Shown: piece by piece, positions 20,354 to 29,070 of the stretch | Numbering within the stretch: the first letter of the stretch is position 1 | Layout of the letters: each line of letters starts with the position of its first letter | IMG/VR virus record: IMGVR_UViG_3300005467_000031 | Coordinates: 1-32,659 of that record | Length of the DNA: 32,659 bases | Source: a virus | Reading direction: 5' to 3' (one strand) | The notes under the pieces: generated by a model | What the model was told of the DNA's origin: nothing | Seen by the model: the letters and a program-made list of their open reading frames with translations, nothing else | Database searches by the model: none | Translations under genes and position numbers: made by a program

Positions 20354-21678
20354 GGCTGGTACCAGTTGGTGGTCCCGTAGTTGTCGTACGAAGACGGGCC
20401 CACGTAGCCCTGCGGAGAGGCCGGCATCGGAGACGGCGCCGGAGTCGAGGGCTTGTTGAACATGTCGTAGAGCCCCTGCCCCATCTGCATGTTGCCGCCG
20501 AGGAGGTTGTTGAAGTTCGATACGTTCTGACGCTGCTGGAGCGCGTTCTGCGATGCCTGGCTGTAGCCCTCCGACGCCGTGCCCGTGTTGAGCCCGACGA
20601 TCGTCTTGAAGAGGTCCGCGTCGGTGCCGAACATGTTGCCGTAGTCCTGCCCCATGATGCCGCTCATGCGGTCGCCCATCTGAAGCTGGTTGTTGAACGC
20701 GTCCTGTCCGCGCGTCCGCTGCGCGGTCTGCGCCCCGCCCGCGAGGTTGCCGCCGGCGATCACGCGCTCGAGCCCGGACCGGTCCCCGGCTCCGGCGATG
20801 TTGCCGAGCGCGCCCATCCAGTTGCGCCGGTCGCCCGAGCCGGCGAGCGACGACTGGTCTGCGCCCTGCGCGAGGCTCCCGAGGAGGGTGCCGCGCTGGA
20901 GGCCGTACTGCGCGTTGGCCTTCGCCGCGTCGGCAGCGAGGTTCGTGTCCATCTCGTTGTACAGGTCGTCGGTCGCCGACGACCCGTACGAGCCGCGCGC
21001 GGCCATCTGGCGGCGGATGTTCTCCTCGCCCTTGCGCCGCTCGTTGTCGTAGTAGGCGTCCATGTTGGCGGGCGCCGAGCTATTGAACTGCTGGAAGGCC
21101 TGCTCGGCTCGATTGGAAACGCCCGGCCCAGCGCCCTGCGCGAGCGCCTGCTTTGCGAACATCTCGGAGAGCGTCGGCTGGCCGAAGTAGCCGGCCGTCT
21201 GCTTCTGGTAGGCCTCGAGCGCGCCTGGCTGGGTCATGTCGAGCCCCTGGAGCGTCCCGACGTCGCCGCCCACGCCAGAGGACCCCGGCGGCCCGAGCCA
21301 CGTCGGAACCTGGGGCGCTCCTCCGACGGGAGCCAAGCCAGAGCCGGTGCTCTGGGGGCGCCAGCCGCCGAGGTTCAGCACGTCCTGCATGTTCGGCGGG
21401 AGGTTGCGCCCCTCGTCGACGTTGCCGAGCGGGTTCAGTCCGAACTGCCCCATGATGCCGCCCACGAAGCTCGAGCGATCGCCGGGCGCTATCGTGCCGT
21501 TCTGAAGCCCAGTGCCGAGCGAGTTCGGGCCATTGAACGGATCCGCGCCCTGTCCGGGCTTGGCGCTCGGGTCGAACAGCGGAGGCGCCGACGCCGGCGG
21601 CTGGTAGTTGCCAGGGCCGCCCGAGGACATCTGCTGCCGCGGGTCCTGGTTCGGGTTGTTCGGATCGTAGGTCGGCAT
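20350..21678 (-). CDS. Gly/Pro/Gln-rich internal virion protein, 442 aa
   Basis: The N-terminal 130 residues are disordered (PNNPNQDPRQQMSSGGPGNY, Pro/Gly-rich). The rest alternates helices with Asn/Gln/Met-rich stretches (QKQTAGYFGQPTLSEMFAKQ, NNQLQMGDRMSGIMGQDYGN). The region has Gln/Asn and Met-Gly motifs seen in phage ejection proteins. The start at 21678 forms TGATG with the upstream stop. It probably belongs to the ejectosome with the two larger proteins. Confidence 0.5.
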   Translation of the reverse strand: MPTYDPNNPNQDPRQQMSSGGPGNYQPPASAPPLFDPSAKPGQGADPFNGPNSLGTGLQNGTIAPGDRSSFVGGIMGQFGLNPLGNVDEGRNLPPNMQDVLNLGGWRPQSTGSGLAPVGGAPQVPTWLGPPGSSGVGGDVGTLQGLDMTQPGALEAYQKQTAGYFGQPTLSEMFAKQALAQGAGPGVSNRAEQAFQQFNSSAPANMDAYYDNERRKGEENIRRQMAARGSYGSSATDDLYNEMDTNLAADAAKANAQYGLQRGTLLGSLAQGADQSSLAGSGDRRNWMGALGNIAGAGDRSGLERVIAGGNLAGGAQTAQRTRGQDAFNNQLQMGDRMSGIMGQDYGNMFGTDADLFKTIVGLNTGTASEGYSQASQNALQQRQNVSNFNNLLGGNMQMGQGLYDMFNKPSTPAPSPMPASPQGYVGPSSYDNYGTTNWYQP

Positions 21679-22154
21679 CACACCCTCCGTCGCAAGAGGT
21701 CGGCGGGCATGGGCATCTCGCCGCCGAACCCGACGTTCGGTGCGAACTGCTGGCCGAAGTAGGGATTCGCGCCGGCGCGCGCGCCACCCGGCGTGCCCGG
21801 GTTGATGGCCGGGCCGGGCGTTGCCATTTGCCCGAGCAGCGTTGGGCCGCCGGCGACTGGCCTCGGCGTCGTCCCGTGCGGCATGAGTTGCCCCATCTGG
21901 GGCGGCGGGTGGCCGCCGTACATCTGCGAGAGCACGCTCTGTGAGGGCGTGTAGGCCTGCATGCGATTCTGCATCGCTTGCAACATCTGCGGCCGGAGGC
22001 TCTGGCGGTAGCTCTCCATCTGCCCCGCGCCCTGGCGCATGGCCTCCAGCTTCGCGCGCCCGGCTGCCCGCGTGGCGGCGTCTTTCGACTCCGCCTGCGC
22101 CTCGTCCCACAGGCTTTTCGCTACGGAAAACGCGACCGGAATGATTGCCGCCAT
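21678..22154 (-). CDS. gp14-like small internal virion protein, 158 aa
   Basis: It starts MAAIIPVAFSVAKSLWDEAQ, a hydrophobic N-terminal stretch, then charged helices (ESKDAATRAAGRAKLEAMRQ) and Gln-rich segments (MLQAMQNRMQAYTP), ending in a Pro/Gly/Met-rich tail. T7-like gp14 begins in a similar way, and the position before the larger ejection proteins fits. The start is chosen over an upstream ATG because the extension overlaps the hub gene. Confidence 0.5.
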   Translation of the reverse strand: MAAIIPVAFSVAKSLWDEAQAESKDAATRAAGRAKLEAMRQGAGQMESYRQSLRPQMLQAMQNRMQAYTPSQSVLSQMYGGHPPPQMGQLMPHGTTPRPVAGGPTLLGQMATPGPAINPGTPGGARAGANPYFGQQFAPNVGFGGEMPMPADLLRRRV

Positions 22155-22164
22155 GAGACCGCTC

Positions 22165-23658
22165 CTATTGATCCAGCACTTCGTATTCTTCCATCGCCGA
22201 GACCAAAGCCAAGGCGACCGCCGTATCCGAAAAGGTGAATTTCCACTGTCGGCGCTGGTAGGTGCCGAGCGAGTGGATCCGAAACGTCGGCGACGTGTCG
22301 CCTGACGAGCCGAGGTCGACCGGAATCGGGTCCGACCACGGCCCTTCGCGGTCACGGAAGGCCACGAACGCGTGCGGGCCTGGCGTCGTCGCCGCCGAGC
22401 CGCGGCGGAACACGAGGCGCAGGCTCTTGCAGTGCTTGCTCGACTCCGTCTTGCGGTTCAGGTACCCCGTCTCGACGTAGGCGACGATACGCGTGCCGAA
22501 GTCGGTCGCGGCGTCCAGCGTGAGCTCTCCGATCTGCCCGGCGCTCGTCGCAACGACGTTGACCGAGGCGTCTGGCGGCGTCGCGAGCGCCGTCACGGAG
22601 AAGGGGGCCCAGTTGTTGGTCGAGTCGTTCCACCCCGACCACTGCCCCCACCCGATACCCTTTTGGTAGGCGAACGTGCGGCCGTCGGACGGGAAGGACC
22701 AGACCGGCACGTCGAGGAACCCGTCCGCGACGCGGTAGCCGAAGCAGTCGCTCACGGTCGCCATGTCGTCGATCGTTCGCTGGATGGGATCCGAGAGCGC
22801 CTGGAAGCTCCGTCGATCGGACACGACGAGCCGGCGCTGGTGGTCGAGCCAGTAGGTCTCGCGGTCGCCCTTGATGAAGGAGTAGGGCGCCACCATCCCG
22901 ACCTCGATGCTCGCCACGGGCGCGTAGGTGAGGACCGAGTCGGGGAGGAAGACCTGCGTGGTCCTCGAGCCGAAGACCATCACCTCGTTCTGCACGCCGT
23001 AGACGGCGACCACCGGATCTGGGCTCGCCTCGGCCGTGAAATAGCCGCTCGTGCCGACGCCGCCGAGGCTCCACACCTCGTTGCCGGCGTAGCTCGTGTC
23101 ACCCGATGCGACGTCCGAGAAGCGCACCTTGGTCCGGTCGACCGAGACGTCGTTGGCGAGGAGGCGCAGGTTGTTCGAGACCACGTGCGAGGCGATCGGA
23201 GCGGGCGAGCCGGCCACGCGCGAGGAGGAGAGCGCGAAGTGCGTCGTGGGAAGGACGACCTTCTGGAGCGCGTCCCCGCCGGCGATGGCGAGAAGGAGCT
23301 CCGTCTCGGCAAAGGTCGGCCGCGACGTGCCTCGGAGGCCATTCGGGGGAACCCCGCCGCCGATGGCCGCGGCCCCGCCGGACGTCACCTTGTAGACGGG
23401 GCGCTCGGCCCCGGACGCGCCCACGGCGAACAGGTCGCCTGCGACGGTCGCGTAGAGGCCCGACAGGCCATTCGGGTCGATGATCGGCGCGACGTCGCCC
23501 GCGAACAGCGGAGCCCCAGCGTACTTAGCGATGCCGGGACGGCGGAGCACGGAGCCCTTGCCGTCGACCACGACGTTCATCGCCACAGGACTTGCCCCCG
23601 CGAGCACTTCGTGCCCGGACTCCTGGAGGTTGGCGAAGGGGATGGGTTCGACCGGCAT
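22165..23658 (-). CDS. gp10-like tail hub / DNA-stabilisation protein
   Basis: The 497-residue protein starts MPVEPIPFANLQESGHEVLA, then MNVVVDGKGSVLRRPGIAKY. The sequence continues with many beta strands (NEVMVFGSRTTQVFLP, YWLDHQRRLVVSDRRSFQAL, FAYQKGIGWGQWSGWND). This propeller-like pattern is typical of P22 gp10-type proteins, which close the portal after packaging. The neighbours (adaptor, tailspike, ejection proteins) fit. The start forms TGATG with the upstream stop. Confidence 0.6.
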   Translation of the reverse strand: MPVEPIPFANLQESGHEVLAGASPVAMNVVVDGKGSVLRRPGIAKYAGAPLFAGDVAPIIDPNGLSGLYATVAGDLFAVGASGAERPVYKVTSGGAAAIGGGVPPNGLRGTSRPTFAETELLLAIAGGDALQKVVLPTTHFALSSSRVAGSPAPIASHVVSNNLRLLANDVSVDRTKVRFSDVASGDTSYAGNEVWSLGGVGTSGYFTAEASPDPVVAVYGVQNEVMVFGSRTTQVFLPDSVLTYAPVASIEVGMVAPYSFIKGDRETYWLDHQRRLVVSDRRSFQALSDPIQRTIDDMATVSDCFGYRVADGFLDVPVWSFPSDGRTFAYQKGIGWGQWSGWNDSTNNWAPFSVTALATPPDASVNVVATSAGQIGELTLDAATDFGTRIVAYVETGYLNRKTESSKHCKSLRLVFRRGSAATTPGPHAFVAFRDREGPWSDPIPVDLGSSGDTSPTFRIHSLGTYQRRQWKFTFSDTAVALALVSAMEEYEVLDQ

Positions 23659-25298
23659 CACAGTGTCACGTCCCCCGTGGTGTTGACGAAACCCCAGTAT
23701 TTGACCGCCGACCCGCCGCCCGCCGCCATGACCTCGTAGGATCGGAACACGATCGCCTGCGCCCGGTTCGCCGCCAGCGTGAAGGGGGCCTTCCCCTTGA
23801 AGTCGGAGCCGAGCGTGATGGTGCCCGAGCCTACGGCGTTGTCGTTGTTCACCACGAGCGTGAACATGAGCCCGGGGGCGCTCGGCGTGGCGCCGTTGAT
23901 CGTCTGGTTGCCGTTGTTGGTGCGGCGCACTTCCGCCACGCCGTACAGGTTCGGGTTGACGGTGATCGGGTCCGTGTTGTCGGTCACGTGGTAGGTGCGC
24001 GTCGCGCGGTCGACTTCCTCGCCGCCTTCGTGCGTCGCGTTCGATGTCGCCACCGTGGGGCCCGACTGGACCGACCAGGTAGAGCTCTGCGACCTCGAGT
24101 TGAGGCCGACGAAGTTCCCCGCCGTCGTCCCGCTGTAGCCGATGGGCTGAATCGTCCCGCCGGCTGGCGATTCGAAGCGGTTGCCCGCGACGGTGTAGGA
24201 GCCCGCCAGAAGCAGACAGCGACCCGTGCCAGCAGCGACGGCCGAAGCGTCGAACCTGCACCCGACCACGACCGAGGAAGTCGTGCTGTTGAGGTAGCAG
24301 GCGTCCCCGTTGTGCGTGGCGGGCATCTTGAACTCGCACCCGACGAGAACGACGCGCGCCGCGGTGCCGTTGTTCTGGATCCCGTACGAGGCCGCCCCAC
24401 CGTTCTGGAAGACAGTGTCGACGGCCCGCACAAGGGTGGCGGCATTGTCGACGGAGAGCCCGATGCCGCTCGTTGTGGCAGCGCCGATGTGGCAGTTCTC
24501 GATGAAGAGGCGCGTCCCGCTTTCTACGACCAGGTGCTTGCCCGAGTTCGCCTGGAGGGCGAGGATGTTGAGGCCCCTGACCGAGCTGGCAAACGTGTTG
24601 GCGGCGAAGGTGAGCGCATTCGCGTTCGCGTGGTCAATGCCGATGTTGGTGACGTTCGGGCCTGGGCCCCAGAGCGACACGCCTGCCGGTACCGTCAGGG
24701 CCGACGTTGTGCGGTACGTGCCCTCCGGGAAGAACACGATGCCGCCGCCCACGTTGCCAGCCGCCGTGAGCGCCGCTTGGACGGCGGACGTGTCGTCCCC
24801 GGACCCATCACCAACCGCACCGTACGCTGGCGCCTTGACGTTGTAGAAGATCCCGGAGAACGCCGCGAACGCGTTGGTCAGCAGCGTTGGGGTCCCGTCG
24901 ATGGTGACTTTCCAATCCCGGGTGCCAGCGCTGGTGGTCCACAGATCGAAGACCGCCGCGGCCGTCGTAGGCTCGCCGGCCGCAGCGACTCCGGTCGTGT
25001 AATTCGTGCCCGTGAAGCTCGCGCTCCGAACTTCGACGTCCGAGGCCGATACCATGGCCGTAAAGGTCCGCACAGTGTTGCCCGTCGAGTTCTTCACGAC
25101 GATGTCAACCGACTCGTTCACGTACCAGGTCGCACCGCCGTTCGAGTCGAGGAGCACCCCCGCCGTCGGCGTAACCGCGCCCGTGCCGTCGTAGCTCGTG
25201 AAGAGCTGGGCGAACGTGCTCGTGCCGCGGCTGCGAATCTCCGCCGTGCCGCCTTCGGCCCCGCGTACGCCGCTCGCCAGAACGTCGAGCAGGTTCAC
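23658..25298 (-). CDS. second beta-helix tailspike (pectate-lyase-3-like)
   Basis: Residues 1-150 form a strand-rich N-terminal part. From about 152, FYNVKAPAYGAVGDGSGDDT, then SAVQAALTAAGNVGGGIVFF and PEGTYRTTSALTVPAGVSLW, is the hallmark entry into a pectate-lyase-3 parallel beta-helix. Rungs of the type VVLVGCEFKMP and CLLLAGSYTVAGNRFE follow. The C-terminus is all beta. It probably recognises surface sugar. It lies in the middle of the tail genes rather than at the operon end, next to a second beta-helix protein. Confidence 0.8.
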   Translation of the reverse strand: MNLLDVLASGVRGAEGGTAEIRSRGTSTFAQLFTSYDGTGAVTPTAGVLLDSNGGATWYVNESVDIVVKNSTGNTVRTFTAMVSASDVEVRSASFTGTNYTTGVAAAGEPTTAAAVFDLWTTSAGTRDWKVTIDGTPTLLTNAFAAFSGIFYNVKAPAYGAVGDGSGDDTSAVQAALTAAGNVGGGIVFFPEGTYRTTSALTVPAGVSLWGPGPNVTNIGIDHANANALTFAANTFASSVRGLNILALQANSGKHLVVESGTRLFIENCHIGAATTSGIGLSVDNAATLVRAVDTVFQNGGAASYGIQNNGTAARVVLVGCEFKMPATHNGDACYLNSTTSSVVVGCRFDASAVAAGTGRCLLLAGSYTVAGNRFESPAGGTIQPIGYSGTTAGNFVGLNSRSQSSTWSVQSGPTVATSNATHEGGEEVDRATRTYHVTDNTDPITVNPNLYGVAEVRRTNNGNQTINGATPSAPGLMFTLVVNNDNAVGSGTITLGSDFKGKAPFTLAANRAQAIVFRSYEVMAAGGGSAVKYWGFVNTTGDVTL

Positions 25299-26125
25299 CA
25301 GGACACCGCCCCGCCGCTCGTGGCCGTGGAGGGGATGAGCTGGCCCGTCGTCGAAGCATGATGCTTCGCGTCAGCCCCGAGGAGCAGGCTCACGTTCTCG
25401 GCGCGCAGGCGCGTCGTCGCCCCCGTCGTCCCGTCCCAGGACGCGCCCGAGAACCCGACCGTCCCATCGGACAGAACGAGCCCGTTCACGTCGAGGTCCG
25501 TGACCGTGCCGATGTGCCAAATGCCGTACGTGGGGCGCGTGGCCACGGCCGTCGCGGTCGAGATGATGGTCGTGTTCTCGATGCGGATGCGGGCGACGCC
25601 GCTGGCGATCGAGAGCCCCGGGAGCTGGTCGAGCCCGCTCTGCTCGATGTAGCAACCGCGGATGAGCGTCGAGTTACCCGTCGCGCCGATCGCAACCTTG
25701 CCGACCCCGCCGCCTGCTCCGCTGTTCGATTGAACGCTCGCGGGGAACTTGATGTTCCGGAGCTGGATGGCCGCAGCGTTGAGAACGAAGACGCTCTGGT
25801 TCGCCGCGTTGATCTTGAACTGCGCCGTTGGCACGCCGCCGCTCGAGCCCTCGCCAACGATGATGAGCGACTTCGTCAGGCTGAGTCCGACCGTGAACGT
25901 CTCCGTGTGGGACGAAAGCAGGACGACGATGTCGCCGTCGGCCCCGTTCGTCTGCGCCTGCGCCAGCGTGGCGAGCGGCTTCTGCCGGTCCTTGCCAGCG
26001 GGCGAGGCACCGTCGACTCCGATGGTCGAATCGACGAACCAGACATCACCTGACGTGTAGAGCGGCTTGGTCGTCGCGAGCGAGTCGCCCGTGGTGCCGC
26101 CAAGCCCGTTGGCCCAAAGCTTCAT
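25295..26125 (-). CDS. beta-helix virion protein, 276 aa
   Basis: The N-terminus has GDVWFVDSTIGVDG, then PLATLAQAQTNGADGDIVVL and LSSHTETFTVGLSLTKSLII, followed by helix rungs (IQLRNIKF, STLIRGCYIEQS, IENTTIIS). The block at residues 64-76 aligns with residues 71-83 of the beta-helix protein at 27186, so the two look like paralogues. A small fibre or decoration role is likely. It is coupled to both neighbours by four-base overlaps. Confidence 0.6.
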   Translation of the reverse strand: MKLWANGLGGTTGDSLATTKPLYTSGDVWFVDSTIGVDGASPAGKDRQKPLATLAQAQTNGADGDIVVLLSSHTETFTVGLSLTKSLIIVGEGSSGGVPTAQFKINAANQSVFVLNAAAIQLRNIKFPASVQSNSGAGGGVGKVAIGATGNSTLIRGCYIEQSGLDQLPGLSIASGVARIRIENTTIISTATAVATRPTYGIWHIGTVTDLDVNGLVLSDGTVGFSGASWDGTTGATTRLRAENVSLLLGADAKHHASTTGQLIPSTATSGGAVSW

Positions 26126-26838
26126 CGCCTACCTCCCGAGAAGTGGGCCAGCACGAACTGCTGGGAGCCCCTCTGTTGCGACTGGCCGCGGCAGCGATCG
26201 AGCAGTTCCCTCTCTTCGTCGCGCAGCATCTTGACGCGCGATAGCGAGAGCGAGTGCGACATGGCGAGCCGCGACGCCAGCGCCGTCACGAAGTACTCCT
26301 GCCAGTACGGCTCGAAGTCGGCCGTGGCGTTGCCGTCGCGCATGTTGGCGCGGAGGCGATGCGTCTGGAGCCGGATGGTCCCGAGATTCGTCGCGTCGGG
26401 GGTCGGCCAGACGTAGAGCGTGATGGCGCTCGAGGTGCGGTCGGTGAAGTACTCGACCGGGCGGCCCGTCGCGCCGTGGCTCGAGAGCCCCTGCCACTTC
26501 TCGCGCGAGATGGGCTTGACGGGCGTCTCCCCATTCGCGGCCGTGAGCGTCTGGGTCGAGTCGATGAAGGCCCCGTCCCCGTCCACGTCGAGCACGTCGG
26601 TCGGCAGCGTGTAGCTCCGCTGGCCGGCGACCATGGTCACGTGCTCGAGCCGCATCACCTTGGCAAAGAGGCCCATGGTGTGGGTCGAGCGGACGAGCAG
26701 GTCGAGCTCGTCGAAGGCGTAGCGCGCCTGCTGGTCGGTGAGCGACTGGTAGATCGAGACGATGCCCGCTTTGCGGTAGGCGAGGAGCGCCAGCGCAGAC
26801 AGGTCGAACTCGAACGTGCTGGTCGTCGAGACGGTCAT
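26122..26838 (-). CDS. gp4-like head-tail adaptor, 238 aa
   Basis: The protein has an N-terminal helical bundle (LALLAYRKAGIVSIYQSLTD, ARYAFDELDLLVRSTHTMGL), then YTLPTDVLDVDG, a strand-rich middle (YFTDRTSSAITLYVWPTPDA), and C-terminal helices with basic residues. This is the layout of P22 gp4 and T7 gp11-type adaptors that dock on the portal. It sits between the capsid and tail genes. Confidence 0.6.
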   Translation of the reverse strand: MTVSTTSTFEFDLSALALLAYRKAGIVSIYQSLTDQQARYAFDELDLLVRSTHTMGLFAKVMRLEHVTMVAGQRSYTLPTDVLDVDGDGAFIDSTQTLTAANGETPVKPISREKWQGLSSHGATGRPVEYFTDRTSSAITLYVWPTPDATNLGTIRLQTHRLRANMRDGNATADFEPYWQEYFVTALASRLAMSHSLSLSRVKMLRDEERELLDRCRGQSQQRGSQQFVLAHFSGGRR

Positions 26839-27173
26839 CAGTGCCCGCTCCCGTTCCCGAAGGTCACGCCCTCGATGACGGTCGCCACGTCCACCACAGT
26901 CGACGCGTCCACGTCCGATCGCAGGTTGCCGCCCGACTCGCGCGGCGCGCTCATGGTGATGGCGGCGGCAGCGGCGGCGTTGCCCTCGTTCAGGGTGACG
27001 ATGTCGCGCCCGAGCGCGTCATCCGGGCAGTAGAGAAACCCGTCCGCCTTGCGCACGAGCTGCGAGCGTCGCCACACGACGCCGCAGATGTCGCACTCGG
27101 CCGAGAAGTCTCCCCTCGGCGCTCGGCGTGGCCACTGTCGTCCAACGGGCATGGGGCCTTTCTGGGCCGCCAA
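26838..27173 (-). CDS. zinc-ribbon-like head protein, 111 aa
   Basis: A basic N-terminus (MPVGRQWPRRAPRGDF) leads to CDICGVVWRRSQLVRKADGF, then LYCPDD, giving a partial zinc ribbon with three visible Cys. The rest is Ala-rich and disordered (NEGNAAAAAAITMS). The stop overlaps the start of the adaptor gene. Proteins of this type between the capsid and adaptor genes are often small head-completion factors. No specific family is recognised. Confidence 0.5.
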   Translation of the reverse strand: MAAQKGPMPVGRQWPRRAPRGDFSAECDICGVVWRRSQLVRKADGFLYCPDDALGRDIVTLNEGNAAAAAAITMSAPRESGGNLRSDVDASTVVDVATVIEGVTFGNGSGH

Positions 27174-27185
27174 AGGCCCGATGGG

Positions 27186-28142
27186 TCAGGTAGCGACCGC
27201 CGTCGGCGCGAGGGTGCCCGACTTGCGAGGCTCGTCCGAGCTGAAGTTCTGGAAGGTGCGGATGGTCGCGGTGCCGGCGAACACGACACCTTGCGCGGCG
27301 GCGACGCCGTCGTTGACCGTCGAGAAGTAGTTGTCGTAGATCATGCCGGTCGCCGCGACGTTGTCGACCGCGACGCACGCCGTCGAAGCGGTGTGGTCGT
27401 TCTGCATGACGTTCGCGCCGATCACGAGCTTCGTTGCCGCTGCCGTGACGTGCACGTTGCCGTTGCCGGCCGTGGCCGAGAAGTCCATGATGTTGCCAAC
27501 GATGCGCACGCGATCGATGGCAGTCCCCACGACCTTGATGCCGTCGGTGACGTTGTGCGTCGCCGTGCCGTACCACCAGTTGGAGGCGATGAAGGCGCCG
27601 TCCGCGCCCGTGCCGAGCTCCATGGCGATCGTGGCCTTGTTCGAAGCGCCCGACGCCACCTGGATCTCGTTGTCGAAGAAGGTGGTGTTGGCCGCCGTGG
27701 TCACGATGGCCTTGACGACGCCGTTCGCACCCTCGAGCCGAAGCTTGAGGCCGCAGAAGAGCACGTCAGCGACCGCGATCGCCCACTGCGAGGCAGTGGC
27801 CGTCCAGCGAAACGTCGGCTTGGCCGACCCGTTGCCGATGCCGATGACGCGCGTGCCGGCGACCATCGAGTTCAACATCGTGGCGTCGGTGACGCTCTCC
27901 GAGTGGCCGGGGAGCACGACGACCGTGTCGCCGAGACCCGAGCGGCAGCGCGCGAGGCCCGCCGCGAGCGTGAGCACGAGCTTGTCGACGATGGCCGCGT
28001 CGTCACCCTCCTGAAGGCCTGTCGAGCGGACGTAAGCGGCGACCTTGCCGCCAGGCGGCAGCATGATTCCGAACTGCGTCCGGATGCCGTAGCCCGCCCC
28101 CATGAGGGGGATGTTGCCGAAACTGAACTGTTCGTTTGCCAC
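27186..28142 (-). CDS. beta-helix protein next to the capsid gene, 318 aa
   Basis: The protein contains GDTVVVLPGHSESVTDATML, then AGTRVIGIGNGSAKPTFRWT, then rungs typical of a right-handed beta-helix (AIAVADVLFCGLKLRLEG, TTFFDNEIQVASGA, VRIVGNIMDFSA). It is paralogous to the protein at 25295. Its place directly after the capsid gene suggests a capsid-surface decoration protein. No catalytic motif is recognised. The gene has a short upstream gap of nine bases after the capsid stop. Confidence 0.6.
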   Translation of the reverse strand: MANEQFSFGNIPLMGAGYGIRTQFGIMLPPGGKVAAYVRSTGLQEGDDAAIVDKLVLTLAAGLARCRSGLGDTVVVLPGHSESVTDATMLNSMVAGTRVIGIGNGSAKPTFRWTATASQWAIAVADVLFCGLKLRLEGANGVVKAIVTTAANTTFFDNEIQVASGASNKATIAMELGTGADGAFIASNWWYGTATHNVTDGIKVVGTAIDRVRIVGNIMDFSATAGNGNVHVTAAATKLVIGANVMQNDHTASTACVAVDNVAATGMIYDNYFSTVNDGVAAAQGVVFAGTATIRTFQNFSSDEPRKSGTLAPTAVAT

Positions 28143-28151
28143 GGCAGCCTC

Positions 28152-29060
28152 CTACGCGTTCACGCCCAAAATGCATCGCGGGTCTGACCAACCGCGCGCC
28201 CATCGGGCGGAGATCGAGTACTTCTTGACCTCGTGATCGTTGTCGACCCAGGCGCGCCCCTTGGGCTTGCGCCGCCAGAGCCACTTCAGGCCGTTGTCGA
28301 CGTTGGTCTTGAGGAACCAGTTGGTCGTCGAATTGGTCCACTGCTTCATCGGGTACGCGTCGAGCTCGAGCGTGGAGTTCACTACGTTGACGGCGTTGAA
28401 CTCGCCCGCCTCGGGCTTGTGCGTCGAGTGCAGGATGACGTCCCAGGCCGCCCACTGGTCCACCGGGCACCCGATGCATTCGGGCTCGTAGCCCTCGATG
28501 ATGCCGTCGTGGCCGGGGTACTTGCGGATCTGGGTCGTCGCGACGATGACGGCCGCGACGCTCGGCGACTGCGGCGTCGCCATGATGTTCGAGAACGTGC
28601 CGCCGTTCGGCAGCGTGTGGCTCGAGCTGCCGAGGGAGACCGAGTCGCCGCCGACGTACGCCGAGTTGAACATGCGGACGAAGACGTTCGTGGCGTCGAT
28701 CTCGACCGTCTTGTTCATGGCGCGCTTGAGCCGCTTGGCCGCCATGATGACCTTGTCGTACTTCGCGTCTTCTAGCGCCTCGTCGGAGATGATGAGCTTG
28801 AGAGCGAAGGTCCGCGCCATGTAGCGCGTCAGGTACCCTTCCTTGATGCTCCCAGCCTGAACCTCCGAGGCTTCCGGCTTCTCGGACGCGAGGCCCGGGC
28901 CGCCGTACTCCAGGTCGTCGACGAAGTTGTCGTCCATCGACCCTTCCTCGAAGATCTTGAAGACCGTCATGTCGGAGACGGAGCCCTCGGACTCGTCGGT
29001 GACGACCTCCTCGAGCGTCTCCTTGAGTGAGCCTGCCTCTGTCGCGGTGGTAACGATCAT
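28152..29060 (-). CDS. major capsid protein
   Basis: The 302-residue protein has an acidic N-terminal arm (SLKETLEEVVTDESEG), then YGGPGLASEKPEASEVQAGS, RTFALKLIISDEALEDAKYD and KVIMAAKRLKRAMNKTVEID. The C-terminal part carries DVILHSTHKP, and a strand region NSTTNWFLKTN. This fits an HK97-fold capsid of the Mu gpT-like style. It sits between the scaffold/head genes and the adaptor and has the right size for a capsid. The specific family cannot be confirmed without a search. Confidence 0.7.
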   Translation of the reverse strand: MIVTTATEAGSLKETLEEVVTDESEGSVSDMTVFKIFEEGSMDDNFVDDLEYGGPGLASEKPEASEVQAGSIKEGYLTRYMARTFALKLIISDEALEDAKYDKVIMAAKRLKRAMNKTVEIDATNVFVRMFNSAYVGGDSVSLGSSSHTLPNGGTFSNIMATPQSPSVAAVIVATTQIRKYPGHDGIIEGYEPECIGCPVDQWAAWDVILHSTHKPEAGEFNAVNVVNSTLELDAYPMKQWTNSTTNWFLKTNVDNGLKWLWRRKPKGRAWVDNDHEVKKYSISARWARGWSDPRCILGVNA

Positions 29061-29070
29061 GGTCCTCTCC

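Noticed and set aside
23592-25361. 589-codon plus-strand frame over the second tailspike
   Set aside because: It mirrors the spike on the other strand, is dominated by Arg, Val and Asp, and has no coupled start or ribosome site.
26841-28187. 448-codon plus-strand frame over head genes
   Set aside because: It is an antisense shadow with the same composition as other shadows; the minus-strand genes have clear motifs and coupled starts.
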